Below the pieces are notes generated by a model. The model did not search any database. It was not told where the DNA came from and saw only the letters and a program-made list of their open reading frames with translations. From the NCBI GenBank assembly GCA_013397935.1, contig VZRN01004187.1:74871-138870 (forward strand): 64,000 bases of DNA, given 5' to 3'. Below, piece after piece: positions 51,283 to 61,119 of the stretch; positions within the stretch are counted from its first letter, which is position 1, and the number at the start of each line of letters is the position of its first letter. Source of the stretch: Dasyornis broadbenti (Eukaryota > Chordata > Aves > Passeriformes > Dasyornithidae). The translations under genes and the position numbers were made by a program.

Positions 51283-51978
51283 TAAAGGATAAAATCACCA
51301 ATATCCACGTTTGTATTTTCACCACTCAAGTGAGATAAGCAGCAGAAGAGAACCTACAAAGATGACACGGCTTTGGATTCAGCCTCGGGGCGTCTGACAC
51401 GCTCCTCGCTGAGCCCACAGCCCGTCTGCACAAACCCTCCGCGTCAGACAGCACAGGGAGCCAGGCACGGCTCTGGAATCATTGCTGGAGCTTCCCTCCG
51501 GCCCCCAGGAACGCAGCCCCCAGCCTGGGCTGACTTCCCAAGCCCAACATCCCCGGTACAGCATCCCAGGCCATCCTTCCCCCGCCACCGCAGCGCTCGC
51601 AGCCACTGGCACTGCTGGGGGAAGGATTCCCAGGCTCTGGCAGGGAAACAGCAGCAGCAGGAGCAGGTTACACTGCTAAGGGAGAAGGGTTTGGGTTGTT
51701 CGGCTGGAAGGTTGGGATTTGGGCAGTTGCAGCAGCCGGAGCTGCTGCAGCAGGAGGGGAGGGAGGGATGGATGGGAGATCCAGGGCGTTCGATCCTGGG
51801 AGCCCCGCTGCCCCGCACCGGACCCCACCGCGGCTCTGCAGGATCAAAATCCGAGTTTGGCTTTAGAAGGGGAAAAAAAGCCCAAACTGAGCAATACGAG
51901 ACGATTATCGCTGTGCAGCAGCGCAGCCCCCGTGGTTTCCCTCCCGGCGGCCCCTGCCCGGCCCCCCGGCCCCGGTAC

Positions 51979-52148
51979 CTGTAGTAGCTGAGCAGCCCAT
52001 TGCTGAGCACGAACCAGCGGCGCTGGTAACCCTTCAGGTAGTTGGTCCACTTGAAGAGCCACCCCTTGTAGGTGTCGGAGCCCGGGGGGGCAGCGGGCGG
52101 CCCCCCCGCCGGGCCCCCGCCACCGCGGCCACCCGGCTCGCCGCTCAT
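51979..52148 (-). CDS. OSBP2: OSBP2 first coding exon (PH domain, N-terminal half), 5' end possibly in gap
   Basis: Encodes a Gly/Pro/Ala-rich leader followed by the start of a PH domain with the hallmark GWLFKWTNYLKGYQRRWF and a LSNGLLSYYR ending. This stretch is characteristic of the OSBP/OSBP2 pair. In that family the paired arginines of GYQRRW bind PI4P and place the protein on Golgi or trans-Golgi membranes; the lipid-transfer ORD is not in this window. The exon closes at a clean donor (CAG then GTACC), leaving two bases of an Arg codon that the exon at 27512 completes. The ATG at 52148-52146 has G at -3. The frame stays open upstream into the N gap at 52168, so the true start may lie inside the gap; long mammalian isoforms have a much longer leader. 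Assignment to OSBP2 rather than OSBP rests mainly on the next exon. Confidence 0.82.
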
Positions 52149-52167
52149 GGCCGGCAGCTCGTGGCAG

Positions 52168-52344
52168 NNNNNNNNNNNNNNNNNNNNNNNNNNNNNNNNN
52201 NNNNNNNNNNNNNNNNNNNNNNNNNNNNNNNNNNNNNNNNNNNNNNNNNNNNNNNNNNNNNNNNNNNNNNNNNNNNNNNNNNNNNNNNNNNNNNNNNNNN
52301 NNNNNNNNNNNNNNNNNNNNNNNNNNNNNNNNNNNNNNNNNNNN
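52168..52344. other. Assembly gap (177 N) at OSBP2 first exon
   Basis: Sits in extremely GC-rich DNA between the promoter and the first recognisable coding sequence. It probably hides part of the leader or the start codon. Confidence 0.99.
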
Positions 52345-52500
52345 CACCCTTCCCCCGCCATTTTGACCCCCCGCCGCCATTTCGTGCCGGGGGGCGGCGG
52401 GGAGGGGGGGAAGATTGGCAATTGTTCCATGTAAATCTTCCCGTAAAAAATCCTCTTTGGTGCTTCCCTGCTCCGCCGGGAGGAAAAGCCCCATCCCACT
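52345..52500 (-). promoter_or_regulatory. OSBP2: OSBP2 promoter / 5' UTR region (CpG-rich)
   Basis: GC-rich DNA immediately beyond the gap. Read on the minus strand it contains a CCAAT box (forward ATTGG at about 52415) and two ATGGCGG motifs resembling YY1 sites. There is no TATA box. It sits directly upstream of the first OSBP2 exon. The transcription start cannot be placed because 177 bases are missing. Confidence 0.5.
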
Positions 52501-53333
52501 GGCCCGCTCACCTGCTCCCTCCATTAGCACATGGGCCTGGATTTTATGTCTGAGCGGATCCCTGTCCATAGGACACTGTGCAGGCCTGTAGCAGGTGCTG
52601 CTTGGCCAGGTGTCCCCACATCTGCTGAGGGCCCTTTCCTTCTTTCTTCCCTTTCTCCATTCCCCCTTCTCTTTCTTTCTCCATTCCCTCTTCTCTCCCC
52701 CCTTCCCTCTTCCCTTCCCACTCCCCCATCATAGATCATGTCTCACTTATCTCCCTGATCCGCTCTGATCCCCCTGATCTCTTTATTCTCACCCATCATC
52801 TTTACACACTGTCCCAGTGCTGCCAGGAGCTATGGGGAGTCAGGGGGCTCCCCCAGCCCTGGGAAGTCTCTGGAGTGGGCACTGTGCTCCAAGCCTTGGG
52901 AACCAGGCTAGGCAGTTCCAAGGAGACTCCACACACCACTCTGGGCTGGGCTCCTGCCCCTCTGGAGCTGGGTGAGCGATTCCTCTCTAGAGTGTCCTTC
53001 AACCAGGAGTACCAGGGACACTGAGGCAGCCCTTGGGGCCAATCTTGGGTCTGCAATAGCCTGAGTGTGCTTTAGACTCCAAAGGCTGATTTTCAGAGAG
53101 CCATGGGTGATTTAGGGGTAGATAATGATTTATTAGGCGCTGCTCACTAAACAGTGTATATAGCTTGCTTGACATTTTTTGCACTTGCCAAATAGAGAGG
53201 ATGTAAAGAGGATATTGAACCATTGTTAAGGAGACCAGGCATCCTGTTTTGGACCCCCACACCAGCCCAAGCCAGCTGTAGAGTTTGGACTCAAGCTAGG
53301 GACCCAGAGAGTATGCGCAGGGAAGCAGAGTGA
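52501..53333. other. OSBP2-IQCD intergenic, left part
   Basis: Contains the polypyrimidine tract and then unique sequence leading into the LTR-like block. No gene recognised. Confidence 0.5.
52636..52730 (+). repeat. Pyrimidine-rich low-complexity tract
   Basis: About 95 bases almost entirely C and T in the OSBP2-IQCD intergenic region, with mirror-like segments. The Arg/Glu/Gly frames on the minus strand here are artefacts. Confidence 0.9.
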
Positions 53334-53652
53334 AGAGTTCAATGTGAGGAAGACTCCTTACTTCACCAGAGGAAGACTCTCATCGAAGACCCCTGCTCAC
53401 GACCACCAGGCAGCACTGCGCAGGCGCAAGTGTATTTAAATGAACTTTGGACTCATTATAATACGAAGCGGGGATAGATAATGAATATGTATAGGGGCAC
53501 TGTATAGCTTCATGCATATGTAACCTGTAACTCAATATAAACCAAGCAAAGTGCCGCAGACGGGTACCCACGTATTTTAGGGAGCTATTCCTCGTGCGTC
53601 CCAGCGCTGGAATAAACATACTTACTTTACAACTTTTGTTGTAGAGTTCAAT
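53334..53652. mobile_element. LTR-like element, boundaries uncertain
   Basis: A block of composition unlike its neighbours. It has TATA-like segments, CTCAATATAAACC, and AATAAACATACTTACTTTAC near its right end, which resembles R/U5 regions of avian LTRs. A 10-bp direct repeat AGAGTTCAAT occurs at 53334-53343 and 53643-53652. It is longer than a usual LTR target duplication and may be coincidental or part of the element. No internal retroviral genes are present. Confidence 0.45.
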
Positions 53653-53666
53653 CCACACCTCAATAA

Positions 53667-54010
53667 AATAGGTTGGGTTGGAAGGAACCTTAAAGCTTAT
53701 CCCAGTACCACCCCCTGCCATGAGCAGGGACACCTTCCACTATCCAAGGCTGCTCCAAGCCCTGTCCAACCTGGCCGGGAACACTTCCAGGCATGGGGCA
53801 GTCAGCTTCTTCTCTGGGCAACCTGTGCCAGGGCCTCTCCACCCTCCCAGGGAACAATTCCTTCCCAATATCCCATCTAACCCTGCCCTCTGGCAGTGGG
53901 AAGCCATTCGGCATTGTCCTATCACACTTGTCCCAAGTTCCCCTCCCTCTCTCTTGGAGCCCCTTTAGGCATCAGAAGGGGCTCCAAGGCCTCCCTGGAG
54001 CCTTCTCTTA
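53667..54010 (-). mobile_element. CR1 3' fragment next to LTR-like element
   Basis: Begins at AATAGGTTGGGTTGGAAGG and reaches CTCCCTGGAGCCTTCTCTTA. Confidence 0.9.
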
Positions 54011-54216
54011 TTCAGGCTTATGTTTTGGCAGGAGTTCTTGGGCTGTTGGTGTTTGGGAACTGAAACCTCCCTTGGACAGGGAGTGTCCTTCTTGCTGTAA
54101 CTACACCCCAAACTATCTACATGGGTACCAATTTCTCAAAGTCTCATAGATCTCAGCATTTCTTGTGGCTGCCAAGAAGGGAACACACTTTCCCTAGCCA
54201 TGTCTGAGGAGAGAGT

Positions 54217-54290
54217 GGCCTCACCAGTGCCACTGCTCTCTCCTGGGAAGACAGGCCTCACCAGTGCCACTGCTCTCTCCTGGGAAGACA
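54217..54290 (+). repeat. 37-bp perfect tandem duplication
   Basis: Two identical 37-bp copies beginning GGCCTCACCAGTGCC, in the intergenic region between OSBP2 and IQCD. Perfect identity implies recent origin. Confidence 0.93.
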
Positions 54291-54329
54291 TGCTGCAAGT
54301 CAGGAGTGGGCTGTCAAATCCATACAGGC

Positions 54330-54583
54330 AGGACTTGATAGGATGAGGGGAAATGGCCTCAAGTTGTGCCACGGGAGGTTTATATTAAATATTAGGAAAA
54401 GTTTCACAGAAAGGGTTCTAAAACCCTGGGACAGACTGCCAAGTGAAGTTGGTAGAGTCACCATCCCCAGAAGTGTTCATAAAACATGGATGGGGCACTT
54501 GAGGACATGGGTTAGTGGTGAACAGGGTGGTACTGGCTTTACTTGATTATCTTAAAAATCTTTTCCAACCTTAACAATTTAAT
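54330..54583 (+). mobile_element. CR1 3' fragment, diverged
   Basis: GACTTGATAGGATGAGGGGA, GGACAGACTGCCAAGTGAAG and TTTTCCAACCTTAACAATTT. It ends about 60 bp from the IQCD stop codon, so it sits at or just beyond the IQCD 3' end. Confidence 0.8.
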
Positions 54584-54645
54584 ACTTTTATCTGGAAGAG
54601 CTCAGACCCAGCATCTTTGCCAGGGAAAGAAAAGGAATTTGGGGC

Positions 54646-54651
54646 TTTATT
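54646..54651 (-). terminator. IQCD: IQCD poly(A) signal overlapping the stop codon
   Basis: AATAAA on the minus strand shares bases with the TAA stop (54649-54647). A GT-rich stretch (forward CAGACCCAGCATC) follows about 30-40 bases downstream and could be the downstream element. No other hexamer is seen nearby, so the predicted 3' UTR is only about 20-30 nt. Confidence 0.55.
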
Positions 54652-54925
54652 TCTTGCCCTTGCGCTTGCTCTTGGCCTTGATCTTCTTCAGTTCTGCCTT
54701 GTAGATGGACCGCACCAAGTAGCCTTTCCAGTAGGCCTGGATGCAGGTAGCAGCGTGGTTCCTGTTGGCCAAAATCCGCGCAGCCTCCTCCTCCCTCTCC
54801 TTCAGTATCCTGCGCTCCTCTAGAATCTCGTTATACTCCTGGAGCAGCAGAGCATGTTTCTCCATCAGCACAGCCAGCTGGGCCTTCTCCTCATTGTAGA
54901 CAGCCTCGATCTCATCATATGTGGC
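54647..54925 (-). CDS. IQCD: IQCD/DRC10 last coding exon (coiled coil and IQ motif)
   Basis: IQCD (DRC10) is a subunit of the nexin-dynein regulatory complex, which links outer doublets of motile cilia and flagella and tunes dynein activity. This exon enters in phase 0 after a TCGTGCCAG acceptor. It continues a Glu/Lys-rich coiled coil (AVYNEEKAQLAVLMEKH, then EYNEILEERRILKEREEEAA). It then gives an IQ motif, TCIQAYWKGYLVRS, the predicted calmodulin-type binding site, and ends in a Lys-rich tail (KIKAKSKRKGKK), as in mammalian IQCD. It contributes 92 codons plus TAA. The stop codon lies inside an AATAAA hexamer. Confidence 0.88.
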   Translation of the reverse strand, partial: ATYDEIEAVYNEEKAQLAVLMEKHALLLQEYNEILEERRILKEREEEAARILANRNHAATCIQAYWKGYLVRSIYKAELKKIKAKSKRKGKK

Positions 54926-55817
54926 CTGGCACGACAGCAGGGATCAGGGACAGCAGGTCAGCAGCTCCTCCCCACATCCCCAGATGAGGGTCTTGAGACC
55001 CATCCCAAAGCCATGGAACCACGACTAGTTGGAGCCTTTCTAAAGGGATTCAAAAAGAAGGCATGTGCCCAGTACACAGAGAATTTAATGAGATGCTGGG
55101 TCCCTTGATGCTCCCCTAAAAAATGCTCCCACAATGGAAGATTTGGGGAACCAGCAGTGTAGGGGTGGGTCTGCCTTGAAAAATTCTGCCCCAAACATGG
55201 GGTTCCTGTCTCCCCACAGACAGGAAACCAAAATAATCCCATTATTAAATATCTTACATTTAGCAGTAGCTTTCAGGGCCCTCCCCGCATTTTCCTGTGT
55301 TAGGAATCCAGCAGCTTTTATCCAACCCCATAAATATGGCAAGAACCGGAAAGCCACCAGGGCCTTCCCAGGGGCAAGTTTTGGGGGAGCTGATGTGACC
55401 CTCAGCCTGTTATGGCTCAGTTGGGTGCAGGCTGTTGGGTTCTTTAACACTCAGCACATCCCTCAAGGATCCAGCAGGAACAGGAGCAGGACTTGGGCAC
55501 CAGGCAGGGCCATAAGGATTGAGGACTGGAGCAAAACTGAAAAACTTGTTTCCTGGCATCCCTGACAGAACATGGTGAGACCTGTTTGTCCCCAAAAACT
55601 GTGGGATTTAGCAGTGGATGTAACTTTTCCTAAAGCCAAAGCAGCAGAGAACTCCTGGACACACAGGCAGGACAAAGATCCCTTTCCTGTAGTTCATCTA
55701 GATGCAGAACTGCCTCTCACTTCCAAGGTCTCCTGCTTAAGAGTCACATCTCCCTTTGGACAGGAATCTACCTGAGCAAATCACCTCATGGCAGAGCAAA
55801 GCACTTAAAGCCAATAC

Positions 55818-55889
55818 CTGTCTTTCTGCCATGTCTGTGTCATATTTCTGGACCCATTCCTCAATTTCCCTCTCCGCTTTGCACTTCTC
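55818..55889 (-). CDS. IQCD: IQCD/DRC10 third coding exon
   Basis: A 72-nt symmetric exon (24 codons, phase 0 at both ends) between a TTTTGTGTTGCAG acceptor and a CAG/GTATTG donor. It reads EKCKAEREIEEWVQKYDTDM, then AERQ. The EIE.W.QKYDT core is shared with mammalian IQCD (there EIENWIQKYDTEM). It is a coiled-coil segment and was too short to stand out as an open frame. Confidence 0.85.
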
Positions 55890-56929
55890 CTGCAACACAA
55901 AACAAGATCAGATCCTTTCAGACACCTGAGGCCTGGTAAGAAGTACCCAGAGTGAGAAAACAGGGAAGCTTTGAGCCTCAGCATCATTATATCTGAGTAT
56001 TGCACCTCCTCCCTGTGGCAAGCTTCCCTCAGCTGACACATATGTGGTTTGCCCTGGTTTGAGGATTCTCCTGGGACATTCCCAAAGGGCTTTATTTGGT
56101 TTACAGCATGGAGCTGGGGGGCTGAACAGCACCTGGAAGTTGCTTTCTGCAGGAGGAAATGAACATGTCTGATGGAATGTGGCAAATCATTGACAAACTG
56201 GGGCAACCAGCCTGAACCTGAAGGAAGATAGAACTGCAAAACATGAACATGGGACAGAAAGTACTCAGAAGATGGTGTCTTTTAAAATAAAGAGGTATTT
56301 CTGGCTGTAGAACAGTTTAGCAGAGGCTGTACTACTGTACAACCTGGGGCAGTTTACCTCCAGCTCTGGATCTGTGCTCTGTGGAATCATTCCTGCTCCA
56401 TTTCCTGTGTGGCACTGCCCCAGGATGTCCCAAGGGCTTCCAGGCCATCACGAGGTCACACCTGAGCTATTGAGACCACAAGTACAACTTGTACTTGCTG
56501 AGGAAAGGAGGCCTCTGTGGTCAGTAAATGCATCTGCCTGAGTGCTGGAATGAGCTGAGCTCTCCACAAGCAGCCCTGCTGTGGCAGGAAGTGCAGCAGG
56601 AACTGCCTGACACTGCCACTCTGCCGAAGATCTGGGGGATTGCACTGCGGCTCTAACTTGGGTTTACTGCTTTGTTGGTGCTCAGCCCTTCATGCTGCAC
56701 CACCCAATGCAAGAGTTCAGATGCTCCATCAGCATGCAGGCTTCCTGCCCATGGGAGGCTGTGCTGGTTTGGAGAGAATACCCAGGATGAGCAAAATGAG
56801 AAGGAAAACACTCTTTTTCCAGTTCTAGATTCTGTCACCAGGGTGTTCTGCTGAGGGCAGAGCTGTTGCTACAGGAGCCTGAGCATGGCTGCTGCTCGTG
56901 TTCCTCCTCCTGTATCTGCTCAACCATAG

Positions 56930-57585
56930 GAACAAGGACTCGGGGTGCTGGTGGGTGAAGGCTGACCATGCCCCGGGCCTGAAACCCACCGTGCCCTGAG
57001 CTGATCCCCGTGCGTCGGCAGCAGGGGAGGGGAGGGTTCTGCCCCTCTGCCCCACTCAGGTGAGACCCCACCTGCAGAGCTGCCCCAGCCCTGGGGCCCA
57101 GCACAGGAAGGACCTGGAGCTGTTGGAGGAGTCCAGAGGAGGCCACGGAGATGCTCCAAAGGCTGGAGCCGCTCTGCTCTGGAGCCAGGCTGGGAGAGCT
57201 GGGGGTGTTCACCTGGAGAAGAGAAGGTTCCAGGGAGAGCTCAGAGCCCCTTCCAGTGCCCAAAGGGGCTCCAGAAGAGCTGGAGAGGGACCTGGGACAA
57301 GGCCTGGAGTGCCAGGACAAGGGGGAATGGCTTTCCACTGCCAGAAGGCAGGGTTAGATGGGATATTGGGAAGGAATTGTTCCCTGGGAGGGTGAGGTGG
57401 CCCTGGCAAAGGGTGCCCAGAGAAGCTGTGACTGCCCCTGGATCCCTGGAAGTGTCCAAAGCCAGGCTGGACAGGGCTTGGAGCAGCCTGAGATAGTGGA
57501 AGGTGTCCCTGCCCATGGCAGGAGGGTGGAATGGGATGAGCTTTAAGGTCTCTTCCCACGCAAACCATTCTGGGCTGAATCTATG
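56930..57585 (+). mobile_element. CR1 copy in IQCD intron
   Basis: Longest plus-strand copy: AGGACTCGGGGTGCTGGTGG through AGCTTTAAGGTCTCTTCCC and a CAAACCATTCTGG tail. It is antisense to IQCD and lies between the exons at 55.8 and 58.1 kb. Confidence 0.9.
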
Positions 57586-58109
57586 AAATCACATTTCCCC
57601 CTCATTCAGCCCAACCTGACTCCTTGGCTCGTCTCTTCTGCCAAGTGCTGGGCAGAGCAGGAACTGCTGAGGCCTCAGCATCAGCCCTATTCCACCTTGA
57701 ACACTAAATCAGCCCTACAGGATGCCTTCCTACCAAGCCAATATTGTGTTTGCTCTGCTCCCCCTACAGCAGGTCTCTGGTTTCTCACTATCCCACACCT
57801 GTCCTGCTCCAGCCTTGCTGCCCTGAGCTCTGCCCAGTGTCACAGCACAGTGTGAAGGTGTTCCCAGAGCCGACGCAGCCAGCAGGAGCAGGACCTGTGA
57901 CAGGCTCCGTCCCTGCTGTCACTGCAGGGCTGCTTTCCACTGGAATCAGCAGACCATGAGGACAGGGCGGGTGTGCTCTGACAAACACCATGTGCATCCT
58001 GCCAGGAGCGAGCAGGGACCAAGGAACTCCTTGCACTAGGCAGCAGCTAGAGCTGACAGCTCTGCAAACAGGCTTAAACCTCCTGTCCCAGAGCTCTCCT
58101 CCCCTTTAC

Positions 58110-58343
58110 CTTCCTGAGAACCAGCTCGGAGGCTCGATGCTCCAGCACCAGTGCACTGAACTGTGCTCTCAGGTGCAGGATGTCCTGCTCCAGCCTGGCA
58201 CACTTGACCTGGGAGGCTTCCAGGTCCTCTTTTTGCTGCTTTTCCCCTTCCTTCATGATCTGCTGGATGTCAGCTTTGCAGTCCTTGTCCAGATCATCCA
58301 TGGCTTTTTTCAGGTTTTCGATCGTTTTGTCCTTCGTGTTAAC
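58110..58343 (-). CDS. IQCD: IQCD/DRC10 second coding exon
   Basis: A 234-nt exon (78 codons, phase 0 at both ends) running from VNTKDKTIENLKKAMDDL to LRK. The acceptor is TTTTTTGGTCTAG and the donor AAG/GTAAAG. The central EKQQKEDLEASQ segment aligns with EKQQKADFRASQ of the mammalian protein, and the later HLRAQFSALVLEHR with its LQSQFYNLVMENR. It is entirely coiled coil. A CR1 copy of about 650 bp sits in the intron that follows (56930-57585). Confidence 0.87.
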
Positions 58344-59556
58344 CTAGACCAAAAAACAAGAGGAATACCACTGGGAAATGCCACTGAGGCATAAGGTGGA
58401 CAGGAGAAGAAGGAACGTTGCAAAGGTGGAGGAGATCCAAGAAGGGACTGTCAGGTGCCTGCTCAGGTAGCACCAAGGACTTGCCACTGCCAGCTGAGGG
58501 GTTAGATTTACAAAGGAGCTTTGGAAACCTTCCCCTGGCTCCTCTGGGAACCTGTTAGTAAAGGCACAGAGTGAACAAACCACCCTGAGCTCCACTGGCA
58601 CTGCCACCTGAGGAGCAGCCAAACCAAATTCCCAGGAACAGCCCCTTGGCTCCCTCGAGGGCTGGATCAGGCTCCAAGTGACTGTCTGGGGGGACATAGC
58701 TCAGTGAGGAAATCCCCAGCTGGGATCAATGAAACAGATTTATTCACCATGTCCTGGACAAGCTGCCAAATCACACATAAAAATCTCAAGTGTCTCCATT
58801 CCCAGAACTCCAAGGAGCAGAGGGAAAGGGGAAGGCAGGCACTTGGCTCTGCCAGAACCATCTAGTGGAGTGAGCACAGGACAAAACCTTCTCAGCCAAC
58901 CCCTCTTGCAGGGAGGAAAAAGAGAAGCACAGGTAGAAAACAAAGGATTGTTGTCAGGAGCTCTGGGCTTGGATGCTTGCATAGCCCACAAGCTGGGAAA
59001 GTGCCTGGGAAGTTCCCAGTCAATTATCTGCACCTCAGCTGCAGATAAAATTAAAGATTCATGTAATTCATATAATCACTGATTAATCACAAATGCTCCA
59101 AGGCAGCTGTTAGAGTTGGGAGTCACAGAAATGTTGGTTTTAAGCAAGAGTGAAGACAGAGCAGACATTAAAAATGGATTTTAATCAGAGCAATCTCTCC
59201 CTGTAATGACTTTTCATTGTTTCAGCAGCAAGGAATGAACCAGCTGGCAGGATACCACCGCAGCAGTTTATGCCTGTCCTGCCACTCCTCTGGAACTCAG
59301 GGACTTATGTTGTTTAAGTTGGCTGGTGACAACAGGTTCAAAACATGCCAAATTTTAGTTTTAAAAAAATCAAGCATGCAATAAGCATTTTTTATTATAT
59401 TTTACAATAAAAATAGTATCTTTAAGTTTAGGATCTGCTTTTGAAATTATTTCTGGAACTTGCTCTTTAGGAACTGCAATAAAGGGATCAATTTTAGTTA
59501 CTAAAGTTTTGCGACAGAAACACTTTGTTGGGAAGCACATTTCCACAAGATCATAC

Positions 59557-60144
59557 CTCCTCATCTCGAGTCTGGATGACTTTTGTCAGCTCTGCCTGTA
59601 GAGCTGAGATTGTTTCCATATTTTTCTCAACCCGGACGGAGACTTCTTCCATGAATTGAGCCTTTTCCTTCTCTTCATCAGGACTGGTCAGGAGCCTGTC
59701 AAGCATGAAATCCCGGAACTCCATAAAGGCTTTGATAAACACATCAGCTGGTGACTGTCTTACCCGAACTTCGTATTTCAGCCCATGGTAAAGCAAAGGG
59801 TTGGCCAGGAAGAGCCTCAGGATGTTTCTCAGGGAACATTTCAGGCGTTGCTCCACAGCTCTCCTGCTCTCCTCATCTCGAGGGCTGGCAAGCATGTGTT
59901 GGATTTCCATTGAAAGCTTTCGATGTTCCAAAAGGCTGCTTGTGATCTCAGGTCCCAGCATCCTAGCATACCTTTCCAGGGAATCAGTAATCCGTGGGAT
60001 CAACCTGGTGATCTCCAGCTTGACAATGGTCTCATCCAAGACAATAAGGATTCTTTCTGTCTCTGTGCTATTAGGCTTTAACTGGCATGGATCTAACAGC
60101 TTCATGACACTTAATGGGATCGCTGCCTTCCCTCGAGTTGCCAT
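59557..60144 (-). CDS. IQCD: IQCD/DRC10 first coding exon
   Basis: Encodes 196 codons from MATRGKAAIPLS to TRDEE, followed by GAG/GTATGA as donor. The N-terminal part is helical (ETERILIVLDETIVKLEI, compare the LDEAIYKVEL segment of mammalian IQCD). The later FRDFMLDRLLTSPDEEKEKA closely parallels the mammalian LLTSP..ARDKAQF signature. The ATG at 60144-60142 is the first in frame; the frame is open a little further upstream but only with GTG and TTG. The four exons sum to about 390 codons, somewhat shorter than the roughly 450-residue human protein. The difference is mainly a shorter N-terminus and a shorter basic tail. Confidence 0.85.
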
Positions 60145-60350
60145 ACCCTTCACCAAGGTTCTTTGCTTTACAAGGATGCGTGGAATGCAGCTGGATCCCC
60201 TGTTACCATGGATTCAGTTAAACACCTGTAGGCTGAGTAATTTGAGGTCTAGAAACGACACGGCAACTCTTACACAAGGTGAGGGTCTGGAAGAAAATTA
60301 AGGTCCCTGTGCTGCTGCTGTCGCAAAATCTTCCTTCTTGGATTTTCTCT
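60145..60350 (-). other. IQCD: IQCD 5' UTR portion of first coding exon
   Basis: Upstream of the ATG on the minus strand, a good acceptor (GTTTTCTTTTTAG, AG at 60352-60351) suggests this exon begins at 60350. That leaves about 206 nt of leader in it. A separate non-coding first exon would lie in the CpG-rich block. One possible donor (CCCCA then GTAAGC) gives an exon end at 60966. Confidence 0.45.
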
Positions 60351-61030
60351 CTAAAAAGAAAACATGATGACAGCATTAGAGAAACAATGTAATTTGGGAA
60401 AATATGAGAGTTCCAGACTACACTGTGTTTTCCCTGGGTCTGAGCACAGGATCAGGACATGAGGTCATGGATTAGAGCTGCTCTGACCCAGAGCATCTGT
60501 CAAACACCAGTGGGAAGGGGGTGATGGATTCCTGGCTTTGAAAGGTGGTGGGGAGAAAGCTCCTAACAGCTTCTGAGTAGCAGCTGAGATGGAGCAGCAC
60601 AAACTGCAGCACTGCAGTCCCCAGGAGGGTGTGAAGAGGGGCTTGGAGGGCCCTGGGACCACCTCGGAGGGAAGGGCAGGGTTCCCGGTGAAAACCTCTA
60701 CTCTTCCAGGCTTGGCACTGCCAGAGGGATGGGGTGGGAGAGGGAGAGAGGATCTGGCAGGGCTGGCAGGGACAGGGCAAGAGAAGGAGATAGGGAAGGG
60801 ACAAGGGGCAGCTGGAGGGGGCGGGGGGGCCACAAGGAGTGAAGGGTCCCCTCGGTGTGGGTCTGGGACAGCAGGNGGCCGAGGCGGGACGATCCGGAGA
60901 GTCTGTGGGACCAGCGGCCCTGGGCCATCCCGGGGGTGGGACGGCATGTCTCAGGAGTCGCTTACTGGGGTAATCCAGTTCCAAGCGGCCTCCAGCCCCT
61001 GCAGCGCACTCAGTTCTGATCCCGGGACCC

Positions 61031-61090
61031 GATCCCGATCCCGATCCCGATCCCGATCCCGATCCCGATCCCGATCCCGATCCCGATCCC
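61031..61090. repeat. (GATCCC)10 hexamer microsatellite
   Basis: Ten perfect head-to-tail copies of GATCCC (60 bp), preceded by a degenerate copy, inside the IQCD promoter and 17 bases from the X-box. It creates the Asp-Arg or Gly-Ser frames seen in this interval, which are artefacts. Confidence 0.97.
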
Positions 61091-61106
61091 TCCACCAGCG
61101 CCTCCC

Positions 61107-61119
61107 GTTGCCAGGCGAC
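61107..61119. promoter_or_regulatory. RFX X-box motif
   Basis: GTTGCCAGGCGAC is an imperfect palindrome matching the RFX consensus (GTTGCC, short spacer, GGCAAC) with one changed base. RFX factors drive ciliary genes, and the neighbouring gene IQCD/DRC10 encodes a ciliary protein. Confidence 0.55.

Larger units (their letters stand above)
27513..51978 (-). other. OSBP2: OSBP2 intron 1 (about 24.5 kb)
   Basis: The interval is bounded by matching phase-2 splice sites. It holds CR1 fragments, a complete solo LTR, minisatellites and an assembly gap. It also holds a few candidate exons listed separately. No unrelated recognisable gene is present on either strand. Confidence 0.8.

Noticed and set aside
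51444..52569. Long minus-strand frames through the N gap
   Set aside because: Only the part ending at 51979 is the OSBP2 exon. Downstream of the donor the frame is intron, and the gap inflates its length.
59370..59564. Minus-strand frame reading past the IQCD donor
   Set aside because: It is intronic; the good GTATGA donor at 59556 ends the exon and the next exon continues the conserved coiled coil.
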